From assembly GCA_029204225.1 (NCBI GenBank), contig CM055098.1, positions 1,363,106 to 1,427,105 on the forward strand: a stretch of DNA of 64,000 nt, written 5' to 3'. How positions within the stretch are numbered: position 1 is the stretch's first letter; each line of letters starts with the position of its first letter. The notes below the pieces were generated by a model. It made no database searches, was not told the DNA's origin, and was given only the letters and a program-made list of their open reading frames with translations. Origin of the DNA: Diphasiastrum complanatum (taxonomy: Eukaryota; Streptophyta; Lycopodiopsida; Lycopodiales; Lycopodiaceae). Positions 21,920-34,838 of this stretch are shown here, piece after piece. The position numbers and the translations under genes are program-made.

Positions 21920-22787
21920 GTTGTGGAAGTGTAGACAATGGACATAAGTCACTCTTATATAGGTTTCACCCCTTCTCTTCCCGTAAGAGATGAGGTTAAG
22001 CAAAGCTATCCAACAGATAACTTGTGAAGTAAGTAATTGCTTTCATCGTAGGATATTTTAGGATAGATCTTGACCGTCCACAACAAAAGTGAAGTTCGAA
22101 GGGATATTCTATGGGACCAATATTAAGTGCGAGACCACTGTTCCACAAGAGAATTAATTGCAACCCAGCATAGCAAATATTGATAAATGTCGTAAAACGT
22201 AATTAGGTACCATCCATGAGAGAGAGAGACAGAGAGAGCATACTTATTACTTACTAAAACCCTAGACTCCAGAGGAAACAGTTACAAATAAGCAAGAAAC
22301 ATAAACTACAGGTTACAAGAATCACACTAGAGTAGAATAAATAACCAAGATGGTGAATTGTGATACATCATTGTGGGGAGATGCAAGGAATCAGGATAAT
22401 AAAAATCGTTAACATATGGGACTCAAGAGGAAATGGGGGCCCAAGATAACAAAAGTTGTTGAAATGGATTTTGGAAAATGATAGTAGATAGTAGATACAA
22501 TCCAAGGTTTCCAAGAACAATTTAAATCAGCAATTCAAACTAGCCAATTTGTCCATTTGACTCAACAAAGAATCATCCCAGTCTCGAAACTCCCAGCTAG
22601 GGCCCCCAAATTCAAGTAGTAAAATTGTTTTAAAGGTTGGTTTTTTGGTATTTACTATTGGCCTTTTGTTCAAAAACACTAAATAGTAAAAGAAAGAAAT
22701 CTGGTTTGATCTGATTTGAATTCATTTACAGCATAACTATGCATTCTGAAATGTAATGTAGGCTATCTCGTTACGGCTTCTTGGAAC

Positions 22788-24840
22788 CATAGAATTAATG
22801 AACCGTGGGCAGTTCACCACGGTTCTGAGAACCGTACGGTTTTCAAAGTTTTTTGGCCAGAACCGTGGTGAACCGTGTAGTTATTAATTAATAAATTATT
22901 TTTTTATTTTTTTTTTAGTTCATTTTTTATCAAACATTAATGATCCATAGAATTTATGAATTGTGCACGGTTCACCACGGTTCTGAGAACCGTACGGTTC
23001 TCAAAAAAATTTGGGGGGACCGTGGTGAACCATACAATTAATTAATTTTTTTTTTTTTGGTTTCCCACCCCCAAAAATAGCCCAAAAAAATGCCAAAAAA
23101 ATTAGGGAGTGGGTAAAGATTAGTACAGTAGCATCATAGAACCCACGGTTCTCAGAACCGTGGGTCCTGGGAACCGTGGGGTGAACCATACCACGGTTCA
23201 TGAACCGTGATACGGTTGGTTCCTCTATTTAATTAATTAATTAATTACCAAATTCACAGCACAGATGAATTTATAGATTTCACAGATGATACAGATTTGA
23301 CAGATTTCACATGATGTACAGATGATTGACAGATGATACAGATGATTTGACAGATGTGAAATCATCTAAAATCATTACTGATTTCACAGATTTCACATGA
23401 TGTACAAATGATTTGACAGATGATACAGATGATTTCACAAATTATTGACAGATTTCACAGATTTTTTTGGCCCTTTTTTTGCATATTTTTGGGTTTTTTT
23501 CGGGGGGGAAACTAAAAAAAAATAATTAATTAATCAGTACGGTTCACCACGGTTCTGGGCAAAAAAATTTAAGAACCGTACGGTTCACTGTACGGTTCTC
23601 AGAACCGTGGTGAAGCGATAACGGTTCATTGATTCTATGAGTAGCATACAATAGCAAACAAAGTGCAGTAGCCAAAAATAGCAAACAAAGTACAGTAGCC
23701 AAAAAAATACCCGAAATCTGTGAAATGAGGACCAAAAGTGCCTTGGGAGGGGTTTTGGGGGGAAATGGGTAGTTAATTAATTAATTAATTAGATAGAGGA
23801 TCCGTACCACGGTTCATGAATCGTGGTACGGTTCATCCCACAGTTCCCAAAACCCACGGTTCTGAGAACCGTGGGTTCTATGCATTAATCAAACATTAAT
23901 TAATTATTTATTTATTTATTTATTTATGATGAACCGTACCACGGTTCATGAACCATGGCACGGTTCACCCCACGGTTCTGAGAACCGTGGGTACTATGCT
24001 TGGAACATGCATCAATTTCTTTTTTTGGTTGTTTTATAGAACAACAAGATTTTGGGTGTTTATTGCAATAAATCACACTGTAAAATTTTGTAGGCTGTAA
24101 AATCACCCGTTGTTTTTTGTTTTGTTTTTTAGTATTCTCTGGTTTCTTTTAATTTCAGCAAATAAAAAATGTTTTGGAACATCATTGTTCCACTACAATT
24201 ATGGTTCACAATAAGAGCCTAGCCCGCCCGATTCGAGTCGGTTTGGACTGAACATTTCGGCCTGATTCAATGCAGCTGAAAACTATGAGTCCTTGTTCTA
24301 CTTGTGATCAGGCTTAATCTTGTGAGTGGCTATGGTAGAATGGAATGTCATAGCTAGGAGCCTAATAATAGATGATATTGCAGTCCCTATTGCTTGGGGG
24401 TGAGCATTACGACAATGTCTATGCTCATTTGGTTGGGCTGGAATGACCTATGCCTAGCTCTATATAATTTTTAATTCTCTAGCTGGTGCTGTGGGAGTCT
24501 TTACAAATTAACCTCAAACTTATATGAGACTCGTGAAAACCTTTTGAGAAGCTAAGATTATAGGACAATGGAGCACAACGTCAATCTAGAGAGTAGAATC
24601 CTCAAGGTTCGAGGTTCGAGGGAGCATCCTAAGCCCCCAACCGCGCTCTTTATAAATAGGCTTTTATAATCATAAAGCATAGAATCAATGAACCGTTAAC
24701 GGTTCAGTACGGTTCTGAGAACCGTACAGTGAACCGTACGGTTCTCAAAACATTTATGCAGGAACCCTGTGAACCGTGGAGGTAATTAATTGATTAATTT
24801 TTTTTTTTGGTCCCACCCCCAAAAACAGCCCAAAAAATCC
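22788..24840. repeat. Cluster of ACGGTT/AACCGT fold-back repeats
   Basis: Seven blocks of 70-120 bp (about 22788, 22946, 23135, 23535, 23800, 23926 and 24679) are built from ACGGTT and its complement. They often form GAACCGTACGGTTC or CACGGTTCTGAGAACCGTGG, with roughly forty copies of the hexamer by eye. The blocks occur in both orientations, usually start with CATAGAA and run into TTAATTAATT plus poly-T and CCCACCCCCAAAAA. Blocks 2 and 4 are long inverted repeats (22946-23639), and blocks 3 and 5 another pair (23135-23882). There is no protein. The structure resembles fold-back or MITE-like elements, but I do not recognise the family. Confidence 0.75.
23255..23460. repeat. ACAGATGAT-type minisatellite
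   Basis: Degenerate tandem array of ACAGAT, TTTCACAGAT and GATGATTTGACAG motifs, lying at the centre of the fold-back pair 22946-23639. Confidence 0.85.
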
Positions 24841-27800
24841 TTAAAAATTTTTCAGAAAAAGCAGATTTGTAGGGAGTTTAGATTATTTACTTCAAATTAT
24901 TTAATGGCCTTGGTTTTTTTAGTAGCCACCCCCAAAAACAGCCAAAAAAAAAAAGGCCCTCTCTCTCAACCTCTACCACAAAAAATGAGAAATGAGGGTC
25001 AAAAACGAGCTATGAGGGTCATAAAGGAATCATCTAGAACAAGTGACTTGCGTGACTTTGTTAAAAGAGGAAACATTCCTTTGAGAGTAAAACGATAGAA
25101 TTACCTATGCTTCCAACTTTTTATTGGTTTTAGTATGTCGATAGGAGGCTAGATCCATGAAGAACTAGTTGGCTACGGTGTAGAAATTTTCTTTACCCTT
25201 CACTCAAGATAGTTCATCATGAATATCCACACAAGGTCATAGTTCGTGCGCAATTCAAATCAAGGAGATTTGAACGAATAGAAAATTTGCTTTAGAGGTT
25301 CAAAATGAGCTCTTGCCAAACACTTAAAAAATCCTAACAAAAATCAAAATTTTGAAAAAGAAGTGGGAGTACGTGGGCAAATTTTGAGATTTCGAAAAAG
25401 TTAAACACAAAAAATTAGTTTGGAACTATGCTCAAGGTGTATGTGAATTCATCTTACACGGAGTGATACTAGTTGATTACAGATAGTGCCCAAACGACAT
25501 AAGGCCATTTTGACTTGCACAAAAGTGTCGTGCATGATGAGTCCAACAACAGAAGGCAATCCATTGTCTACAGCTCTGTTATCAGCAGAAAGATACCAAC
25601 GCTAATAAAAACCCAGCATCTGCTTGCAAAATGTATAACGTCTACGCTTCCCATGTGGTGTGACTCACATTTCCTCTCCAGGCCTGTGGATTGAGAGGAA
25701 GAGGTGGAAATGGGAAGACAAAGGACCTGTACTGTTAAATTCAGTGGTCTACCATGATCAAAACAAAGGTATTGTGCTTAGAAATAGTTTGATCACAGTA
25801 ATAATGGGTCAGACATGGGTAGCAGGTACTGCACACCATATAACTATTAATTTTGAAACACGAAACATATTACGTTTCAGCAACATGGATCAATTCTCAG
25901 AGTTTCAAAGGAGGCTAAATATACCTCAATATATACAAGTTACAGAGTTGTTGTGAAAACAATATGACGAAGAACGTATTATTACCTCTGGATTATGCAA
26001 AAGTGATATTCAATAATCAAATCACGCAATTCAGCATAGATCATCAGCAAATATTTAAATCATAATCGACACTTAAGAACTACGTCATCAATAAATATAA
26101 GTCATATTAACATATTTGAGCTATGTGATCAATAAATACAGGTCATAGTAGAGTTGGCAAAACAGAAACTGCATGAGAATAGTCAGCTACCTTATTGATA
26201 TGCATAAAAATCAAAGTTTACAGCACCACTTGTAAAGAAAAACGTATTACTGCCACCTCCGGATCTTGCAAAACTGGAAATCGATAGTCGGATCCTGTAA
26301 TTCAGGCTTTACTTTGAACTGGGCACCAACAATTTGGAGCTTCCTGTCGACTGGAGCTATCGCAAAAACCCTTCTCTGCGTCTGTTTTTCTTTTTTCTCG
26401 AGCTCTCTGCTTTGCCATACGACTGTTCAACTATGATCACAGCAACAGCCCGTCACTCTTCATTTTGAAAGAGAACAATGGTTTTGGGTGCAAGAGAGCA
26501 AAGTTGCATTTTCTGAAGCAATGGTGCGAGGGAACCTTTAAGCAGACGGTTTTAAGAAAATCAGGGCGTCATGACGAAAAGGGAGATGAGCCTTCCATGA
26601 CGAAAAGGGAGGAAGGGCAAGGGCGGGGAAGAGAGAGACATTAAAAGAACAAGGCGCGCCAAAACATTTTTGTGATTCATTCAAATACAAAACTAAACTG
26701 AAAAGCATAGTTATTACCTTAAAGAAGAGAAATTCACGATCTTAATAGAGTGTCACCAAACTCATATGAGGATATGATTCTATTGTAAGGCATAGAAGTG
26801 AATTATAGTCTTATCCACATCATATTGAGATGTACATAGAAAGAGCCAAAAAAATTCTTGCCAAAACAAAAGAGTGGGGTTTTCTTTTTTGAGACTGAAT
26901 TCATTAATTATGTGTTCAAGAAAGCGCATTCAAGAGGTATAAAAAAACTCAGATTGATAATGAGGATATGTAGAATTAGACGACGACCATACCACAACAA
27001 AGGCTCCATGACTATTGTTTGGATTAAAATCAGATGAATAATGGAGATGGAATGTTAATATTCGGATAGATGGTAAATTGTATTCACTATGTCCATTCAT
27101 GAATATATTTACTCACTTTCATGATGGCTCTATTATGTGAACAAGTTTTTTTGAATCTTTGGACTTAATTTTCTCTTCATGTCTTTTACGTATCTGCACA
27201 AACATACAATGTTCAGTGTGAAGGATTTCAGATCATTCAAGATCTAATCCATGTCCACGATCCAATAAGGAGCAAACCAACAATCATGCCAAAGTAGAAA
27301 AATCAACATCTACATACAAAATGAGATGCAAACTCTAAGAGATACTGATCATGAACCAAAACATAAAATATGTTTACTGTCCGTACAATTAAGTACCCTA
27401 TTGTATTTCACACGTATGGAACCGAAAATAGCAATAAATGATCATCTACACATAGAATTGCAAGATAACATCATGAGAGTGCACCAATGAGTAGTAGAAT
27501 GATGAAATAAGAGAGAGAAGAGAGAAGATGTGTCTCTCCTTTTATAACAGGTCCAAATCCTATTTGGCCACTTGGCTTTCCCTCCAAAATGTAAACCCTA
27601 CTATTTTTGGGTCTAGATTCAATGTACCCAAAGTTCAAATTTGAATCTCTCTCAAACTCGACTACCAACTTTCTCACACTTTCGGAAAGTGTTTATGAAT
27701 GTATTTTAAACTAATATAACTTCAAAAAGTTTTTCTCTAAGTCTAAAATGAGTTTTGGCCTCATATTAACAATTTACCAAAATATGACTAAACTTGTTGA

Positions 27801-29294
27801 AATCTCTCACATTCAACAGTACAATTAGTTTTCATGTTGATCTTGAGAGACGTTGTGTATGGTTCAAGAAAAGGAATTTAGTTTATCTTGCAAATTGTTT
27901 AGTCTTTTGACTGCAGTTCTTTTTTAGTTTTCTAAACCTTGGAATTTGATTAAACCAAGTTCTTTTGGATTTTAGGTGATTGAAATTTGTTTTAAATTAC
28001 TTGGAGTTTAGTTATTGGATTTTTATAGTTATTGGAGCTTTACTTGTTTTTGTTGAGCTCGTATCGTCCCCTCCTCCCTCTGTACCTGCACAACTCCAAT
28101 AGTTGGAGTGGAGATTGAGGTACATACAAGGGAGTCGAGGCGAATGGAACTTAAGTCAAATTTAATTGATTTGGAATCCTTTTGCCATGTACCATCTTTG
28201 GAACTTCCACTTTGAAGTTAACTTCTAGAAGGGACAAATGGGGCTTTTCTTAAGCCCAACTTGTCCTTTTTGCATGGAAGGAGAGGGAAGAGCCTGGAGG
28301 AGGGGGTTAAAGGAAAGTACATTCACTTTCCCTCACCCAACTTTTCCGGGTTCAAGTTGAGTCTCCATTAGCTCAAGGTTGTGTATATTCTTGTTTCTTG
28401 AGCTATATTTCATAGTTTTTTTAAGGTTTTCACATCGTTGCTCTCTGTTTTGCCTCTAGTTTTTTTGCTACCCTCTCTTTTTCCATGGACTCTCCTATGG
28501 AGGCAACCCAAGTTCCAAGCCCTATAGGGGTCGATATGGAGGAGACACCTTAAATAAAAGGGACCAATCGTATGTCAAGATTCACATGGGCCAATCATAA
28601 GTAGCCCTTCATTTAACACTTAACAATCAAATGTGAAATGGAGTTGGTCGTCAACTCACTTGCCAAGATTTCAAAAATGGGTGGCAAGTGAAAGGGCCGG
28701 CAAAGGGACTTGTCCATAATCTGAAACCACCCTTAATTTCATGAGATAAAAAATCCACAAGGTTTGCTTATGGAATATTATGGGATATTATCCCACTCCC
28801 CCTGGAAGCCACATAGCTCATGGCACTCCAATTAACAAAGAATGTATGGCATGGGTGCATTGGGCTCAAACCCTAGACATGCCTCCAACGTACAAGGGTC
28901 CTGCAGCTCCATAGCTGATCTCAAAACCCAGCGCTCGCTTCCCTTCCCATCGTCATATTCAACGCATGTGCCCCTGCTCTTGCCATCTCTACCTAACTAA
29001 AACATCATCAACAAGGATTCACTGTTGATCCCAAACATTATAACATAGCAACTCAACATGCAAATTAATTCAACTCATTCATATCCACCACATTAGCTTT
29101 AGCGCCACAATGTCCAAATCACAAGGTGCTCAAGTGTGGAGCATTCCAAGAATAATGTACTACTTTGAATTCTCAACTTCAAATGAATACAAAAGAATAT
29201 GTGCTGGTGAAGTGACTGCAATGTAAATGAAGCTGCTATAGATGATGGAACATTTTACTAGCTGAAGCTAAGTCGGGTTCTTGTGCTGCTGCTA
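24841..29294. other. Gene-free region upstream of the carboxylesterase 3' end
   Basis: AT-rich DNA with no recognisable protein or RNA gene. Two diverged ~75-bp segments (25970-26040 and 26235-26310) are similar, and both show AG/GT donor-like edges on the minus strand, but no continuous gene model could be built. The 98-codon frame at 25660-25956 shows no known motif. An LTR-like patch with CTTTTATAACAGG lies near 27540. Confidence 0.4.
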
Positions 29295-30323
29295 TCAGGC
29301 AAGTGACAGGAAAATTTTCAATTTTGTATAGGCGTTCTCCATGTCACCCTCCACTTCTGGAAAATTTATTGCATGATCCTTTTCTGGATACTCCAGCACT
29401 GTCACTCCATGCCCACCTCTTTTCAATGCTTCTACATATTGTATGGCTCGGTCATAGTATGGATCCCTGCCACCCAGAATCAGAAGAGACGGAGGAAGCT
29501 GGAACAAGGCCAGATCAGGAGCATCTGAACTGCTAAAGTCGGCGTAACGATGGCTCCTATCAGCCCCAACAGGCAGCGAGAATGCCCAGAAATCATCAGA
29601 GAGTTTCATCTGTAATACTCCATCAACGTATGTATTGCCAAATTTGAGCTCAGAATATGTCCTTTCCAATCCCCCAAAGAATGGAACCTCCAGTATAAGG
29701 CCGCGGATTTGGAGCGGAAACATGTCTTCCGTGGAGCACCTAAGTGCAATATGATGCACCATAGTAGCACCAGAGCTCTGTCCCATCAGAAAACACTGCT
29801 GATAATCTCCATAAGCAGCCAGCCATGGTTCTTTTTCAGAAGCGGCTTTTCCTTTGGCAGCTTGGAGCTGCAGCCACTTCAAGGCAGAGAAGGCGTCATC
29901 AAAAGCTGCAGGCAGGCGGTGCTCCGGAGCCAACCTGTAGTCCACGGATACAACGATCACATTCAGCTTTGCGCTCATTTTACAACAAATGTCATGCGCA
30001 AAGGAAGAAGCTGCACTGGCCACTATAAATCCACCTCCATGGAAGTACACAACGATGGGCAAACAACCATCCTCATTCGATTCCCCGCATATCTGAGAAC
30101 TACACTTTGCACTCTGGGGAAGATAAATCCGAACCCATATGCCAGTGATGCTGTCGATCATCACATCCTTTGAGACAGCTCCATGCACAGCCCAATCTGG
30201 ATCTGCAGATGCTGTGGGGAAGACCTGATCATGTGCTGATCTATCTACTGAGCCATCAGCATAGATCCTTACCCCAGGAATTTCACAAATCAATTCATGG
30301 GCAAGAGGCTTGGTGTCCACCAT
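29295..30323 (-). CDS. Plant carboxylesterase (CXE / GID1-like alpha/beta hydrolase)
   Basis: Intact single-exon gene of 342 codons that hydrolyses ester bonds of small acyl or hormone-like substrates, probably cytosolic, since no signal peptide is visible. The oxyanion motif HGGG is at residues 95-98, the nucleophile elbow GQSSG has Ser183, and the remaining triad members are Asp287 (GGRDPYYD) and His317 (DHAI). VDYRLAPEHRLPAAFDD is the classic plant CXE motif. The frame could open at a GTG four codons earlier, but the first ATG at 30323 has a good context (GAG ATG G) and the family's usual N-terminus. Length is normal for the family (about 310-350). The intact catalytic triad argues for an esterase, not a gibberellin receptor, whose catalytic His is replaced. 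The substrate cannot be told. Confidence 0.93.
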   Translation of the reverse strand: MVDTKPLAHELICEIPGVRIYADGSVDRSAHDQVFPTASADPDWAVHGAVSKDVMIDSITGIWVRIYLPQSAKCSSQICGESNEDGCLPIVVYFHGGGFIVASAASSFAHDICCKMSAKLNVIVVSVDYRLAPEHRLPAAFDDAFSALKWLQLQAAKGKAASEKEPWLAAYGDYQQCFLMGQSSGATMVHHIALRCSTEDMFPLQIRGLILEVPFFGGLERTYSELKFGNTYVDGVLQMKLSDDFWAFSLPVGADRSHRYADFSSSDAPDLALFQLPPSLLILGGRDPYYDRAIQYVEALKRGGHGVTVLEYPEKDHAINFPEVEGDMENAYTKLKIFLSLA

Positions 30324-30494
30324 CTCTGCCTTCACTGTCTATGCAGTGCACTCAAACAGATGCTTTTTGGTGCTTACTTCTATTATTTGCAAAAAAAAAG
30401 TCTTGATCAAAGACACAAATCACAATCCAATGTCTCTCTTGCCACCATTTCTTAGGTTTTGGCAAGTGAGATGGTGAGATGGAGTGTAGTATGG

Positions 30495-30500
30495 CACGTG
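30495..30500. promoter_or_regulatory. G-box CACGTG upstream of the carboxylesterase
   Basis: The perfect palindrome CACGTG lies about 170 bp upstream of the start codon. Plant bHLH and bZIP factors bind such sites, and they are common in light- and stress-responsive promoters. Function here is inferred from position only. Confidence 0.3.
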
Positions 30501-30684
30501 ATATGCGTGCCTCTGGGTATGGAGATAGAACTACGAGATGCCCCAACAAAAAATGCTCATCTTCAAGGTCTTCATTTTTTGAGAGCAATTTTTAGATTCG
30601 AGCACTGTAACTACAACTGGGCTTGAAATGTTTTTCACAAGCCTCTACAGCCACCCACATATCTAGGAGAGATGCTCTTATTTT

Positions 30685-30694
30685 CATATATATG
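30685..30694 (-). promoter_or_regulatory. Possible TATA element (CATATATATG)
   Basis: The only TATA-like sequence I find upstream of the carboxylesterase. It is about 360 bp from the ATG, which would give a long 5' leader containing the G-box. Weak evidence. Confidence 0.2.
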
Positions 30695-30700
30695 CAGAAA

Positions 30701-32420
30701 ATGTGGAATAGGAAAACAACTTATGCAACAAAAATGCACATTGCCATGTTGCGGGCATGGAGGACGGGCAAATGACGACGGGCATAAACAAAATTGTTCT
30801 AGGGCCACAGGGTGGACAAGGAACTCTAACACTCGTTATTAGAGTATCGTGCTCACAAAAGACGGGTGCATGGGCCGAACGGTATTTCATAACTAGGTGC
30901 TAAGGTTAAATGGAATGGTGCAAGTTAATTGGCCATTTTGAATTCTAATTCTTGTCATGCCATTGGACAAATTCTTACTCCAATTGGCAAACCGGGCAAA
31001 GGCATTCCCTCAGAAAAGGCCACTTGGCGAGAAGGATAAAAGACCTAGAGACGATGCGAAAGGCCAAGTACTTAAGCTTGCCCACCGGAATACAGCAAGA
31101 ATTTTTTTGCCAGAGGGCAAGAGCGTTGGACAAGGGCCATTGATAATTAAAGTAGTCAAGGAAGAGAGAAGTGTAACGACAAAGGTCAACAACACGCTAG
31201 CTTAAGAGGGAAGAATCAAGGGTAGGCTCCCAACCCCAAAGGATTGAGGACGTGTGCAATTGAAGTAGTGGAACGAACTATCCATAGTTGGTGAGTTCTT
31301 GTCATGACTGGCTGATGTTGCTTCTTCTTGAAAATGTTGTTCCCCGCTGGCAGTTTGGTCGCCAAACCCTTGTCTTATTGGAAATTGTTGACCTTGTTGG
31401 AGGTTTGATTTGCACTAGGAGTTGAGTACTAAACCCTAAACCCAGAACCATATACTTTTTATTTCATTGAGAGATCTGACGGTGCAAGCATTTTTTTTAG
31501 TCACAAACCATTTCAACTTGCCTGAATAGTTGAGTTGAAGTCTATGGGCATGTACATGTCTATGGCTCAGCTGGTCCATATCTACATTCTAGTCATAATG
31601 TAGAGTGTGTCTTATCTGTTTTTGACATGCTCAATATGATTCAAAAGTTAAGAAAAGACAATGATGTACTTTTCTCTATAGACCGATAGAGTGGTAGGGC
31701 TAGTGGCTTAGCAAAGCCCTAATCCACCAACTTAAGCTCATAATTATCCTCGATTTCAATTATATAGTTTTTGAGATATGTGTGGAGTGTTCTTTCTCCC
31801 TCTTGATTTTCACATTTGTAGATCATAGCCACAAGCCATTGGAGAATGTGTGTGATCAAGCTCATGGATAGTCGCACTTTGAGATCTAATGTGATCGGAA
31901 ATAACAAAGTCTTTGGTTCAGTTCAAAGAAGATCAATTCATATAAAACCCCATAACACACATGCTATGGGCTAGTTGATGGAACATTGGTTGCAATAGAT
32001 CCAATTCACGGCCAATTAATGATCCAATTCATGGCCAATTAATGAACAAGCAAGAGCTAGGAGAGGTCGCTAGACATCCAAAGTAGCTATGGTGAAGTGA
32101 TTCTCAGACTTGAATAGATTGTAGCTCCAAAGGTATGCAACAAGGCTAATTCTTGACAACTAAGATTTCAACTAAAAAACTGCTGGATCTTGCTCGAAAG
32201 GCATGTGTCTTTGGTGCTATAAAAGCTCATGGCTAAGTGCTAGAGTGGGTGAATGGTGCCAGAATGTCATATAATGTTGTGGAGATTTCACCCCCACTGT
32301 GGAGAGAAAGTGGAATAGAGATAATTTTTATATCGTTATGAATCTTGATAAGTGTGAAAAAATAGTCCAAATTGGCAAATATCAACTTGAGGCCTAAATA
32401 TGACAAACTAAAATAGTTTG
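30701..32420. other. Non-coding stretch
   Basis: Short overlapping frames on both strands without motifs. No RNA gene or clear repeat seen. Confidence 0.4.
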
Positions 32421-32429
32421 ACCAATGAC

Positions 32430-32870
32430 AAAAGGTAGTTTACTCAAGTGCACATGCCACATAGCAATGGACTCATACAAAGGAAAAATCACACCATTGT
32501 GATGATGAAAAAAATAAACTTAGCAAGCTTTTATTGGTCGGACGCTTGTAACACTACTACCTTCTTGCAAAATAGGAGCCCCACTATCGTGGTTTTCAAA
32601 GTGACCCCTGAAGAGGCATTTATAGGTATAAAGCCAAAGGTTGAAAAGTTTTTGGTGCAAAGCTTCTTTGCACATGCTAGAAAAAGAGAGAAATAAGCTT
32701 GATGCAAAATCTGTTAAGTGAGTTTTTGTTGGATACGACGAGAAAACAAGGGCATGTAATTGTTTTGATCTTATGACGTGAAAAAAAGATGATAGTAAAG
32801 ATGTAATCTTTGATGAAATCCACATGGTGGATGAATCTAGTGATAAACGTGAAATCTTTTGAAATGGGTC
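32430..32870 (+). pseudogene. copia integrase fragment
   Basis: A lone piece of the C-terminal half of a copia integrase: MPHSNGLIQRKNHTIV (where the catalytic Glu of the usual AERKNR is replaced by Gln), ASFYWSDACNT, LQNRSP, TPEEAFIGIKPKV. The frame then breaks near 32695. Later FVGYDEKT-like and VIFDE-like traces appear. No LTR or other domain is adjacent, so this is an old fragment from an element that spread with copia integrase. Confidence 0.8.
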
Positions 32871-34838
32871 AAAATCCTATAACCATTTAGCAATTTTATA
32901 ATTCTATAACAAAATACTTTTTTGCGCAAAAATTCTCAAACTCCATAGAAAAAAATACTACAAGATCATGCAGTTTGACTAAAAACACTAGGACACCATG
33001 TCAAAAAATAAATAAAACTTTTTAATAAAACCAAACATTAAATTGTCCAGTGATGAACAAAATACAAAAATATTTGTAATTTTTTTTAATAATCGAAACT
33101 AATTTTTCTAATTAACTCATCGAATGCAATTGATGCTAGCTATGTTATGAATCGTTAACAAAAAAAAATTGCATTGTGACTTGCTCCATTGTTGTCAAGT
33201 TGAAGATGATGGATGTGCAATCAACCCAAGACGTTCTTGTAAAATTGATATTGCTGGCTTTCGTTAATGATTCGTCATGGGCAATTTGAAATTGAAACCA
33301 AAAAGTCTTTAAGATCTATATCAACTCTTGCTTGATTCTTTGTTGAACACTTCTTTTTGTCCTTTGGATCTACTTGTAACATTTCTAACTCATATATTAT
33401 AATTTTCACCGCAATCCAAAATGGATGATTTTCACTATTTTCAAAGCTAAAAGTGCAATGAGGCTCCCTACTTCAATTTCACTGAGATTATTAGACCATG
33501 GTGGCTTTTACAGTTTGACGACTTTTTTGAGAACCCAAATAGATTTCATGTTGTTTGTTTTGCACAAGGGATTTGTGAAACCATTGAGGATTCACCTGGA
33601 GTTGTTAGAAGTTTTGACCTTAACAACTAGTGAAACTCTTCAAATGAGTTTGTATCTCCCAACTTAAAAAGCAAATTGAGTTTTTGCTCTTCAAGATAAT
33701 TCATCCATCAATGTATATTAAACTTGTCAAAAAATTGATACGCTGCTTGAACGCTTGATTTCAAAAATTCAAAGTTTTGAATGGATCAGTTGAACATTGT
33801 TATTTTTAGCCTTCTACTCTTCCAAAATAGATATTAGATGATACAAAAACTCAAGCTTAACTTGAGTAAAAAGCATATTATGTAAAAAAATGAATCCCTT
33901 GAAAAGATAAATAAAATTCCAATATTACTTTTCCCACAATAATGTGATGCCTTCTATGAAGATTTAAGATCCAATATGATCCTAAATATAGATCTAGGCA
34001 CAATAGAAGATGCACAAAAACAAATGTCAAATTTGTAAACAATTCTACACATCGCATTTCTAGTTTGATAAAGATCAACATAACATAAAAAGATAGAATC
34101 AAAAGGTATCCAACATATGAAAAGATCTAATCCTAATTTCTATAAACAAGTCGTACAACAAAAAATCATTTATTACCACTCTCCAATAGAGATAAACAAG
34201 CATGCATCAAGTATTCTACTCAAAAGTGAAGAGAACTCCAAGCCTTCTCCACGACCTACCTACTATTTATAGCTGAATGTGATGACTCTCTCTCTATAGT
34301 CTTGGCCTAGCTTATCCAAAACTTGACCTAAACTAGTCATATTTGCCAAAATTGTGTAAAGCTAAAAATAAATTTTTTCATGACTAAGTGACCAAGTGAA
34401 CTTGGAACCAACTTAAAAATTGGTCATGTCACCTACTTTCACATGTGTGAGAAAACATGTGAAGTTTATTTGGTAATTTGGCCTCGTATACAATATACAA
34501 AAAGCTCCTCTTCACAAAGAGAGAGTCTCTTAAATAAGCAAGAGAGCTCCTTAGGTGGCATCCTAGTGGAATTTCCACATTTCACAAATTACAAGTGGAA
34601 TAATGCTCTCCAGTAGAGGTCGCCATCAAAAGGTGGCTTACTCTACTTTCTTGAAGATGGGTCTACTTGCATTTAATACCTTTGCCTAGAAATACTAGTT
34701 CCTACATGGTCATTCCATCTTCCGGGATTCACCATGAGTCTTACACAGTTCTTACTTGTCATTACTAACTAGTATTCCTCGGCTCTCAGTCTTCATTAGC
34801 CTCGTCTTCTCATAGACCTCCTCGGTCTAAGGTGAGAG
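32871..34838. other. Gene-free AT-rich DNA
   Basis: No protein or RNA gene recognised. CTATTTATAGCTG near 34265, followed by CT-rich sequence, could belong to a decayed LTR. Confidence 0.35.

Noticed and set aside
23255..23460. CRISPR-like spaced repeats
   Set aside because: Irregular minisatellite with no constant spacer length, in plant nuclear DNA.
24600..24640. B-box-like GGTTCGAGG near 24610
   Set aside because: No A box at the right spacing and no cloverleaf.
30323..30335. Upstream GTG as carboxylesterase start
   Set aside because: Non-ATG start; the ATG four codons later has good context and the family's usual N-terminus.
29303..30406. Plus-strand frames opposite the carboxylesterase
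   Set aside because: Antisense shadows of the real gene; no motifs.
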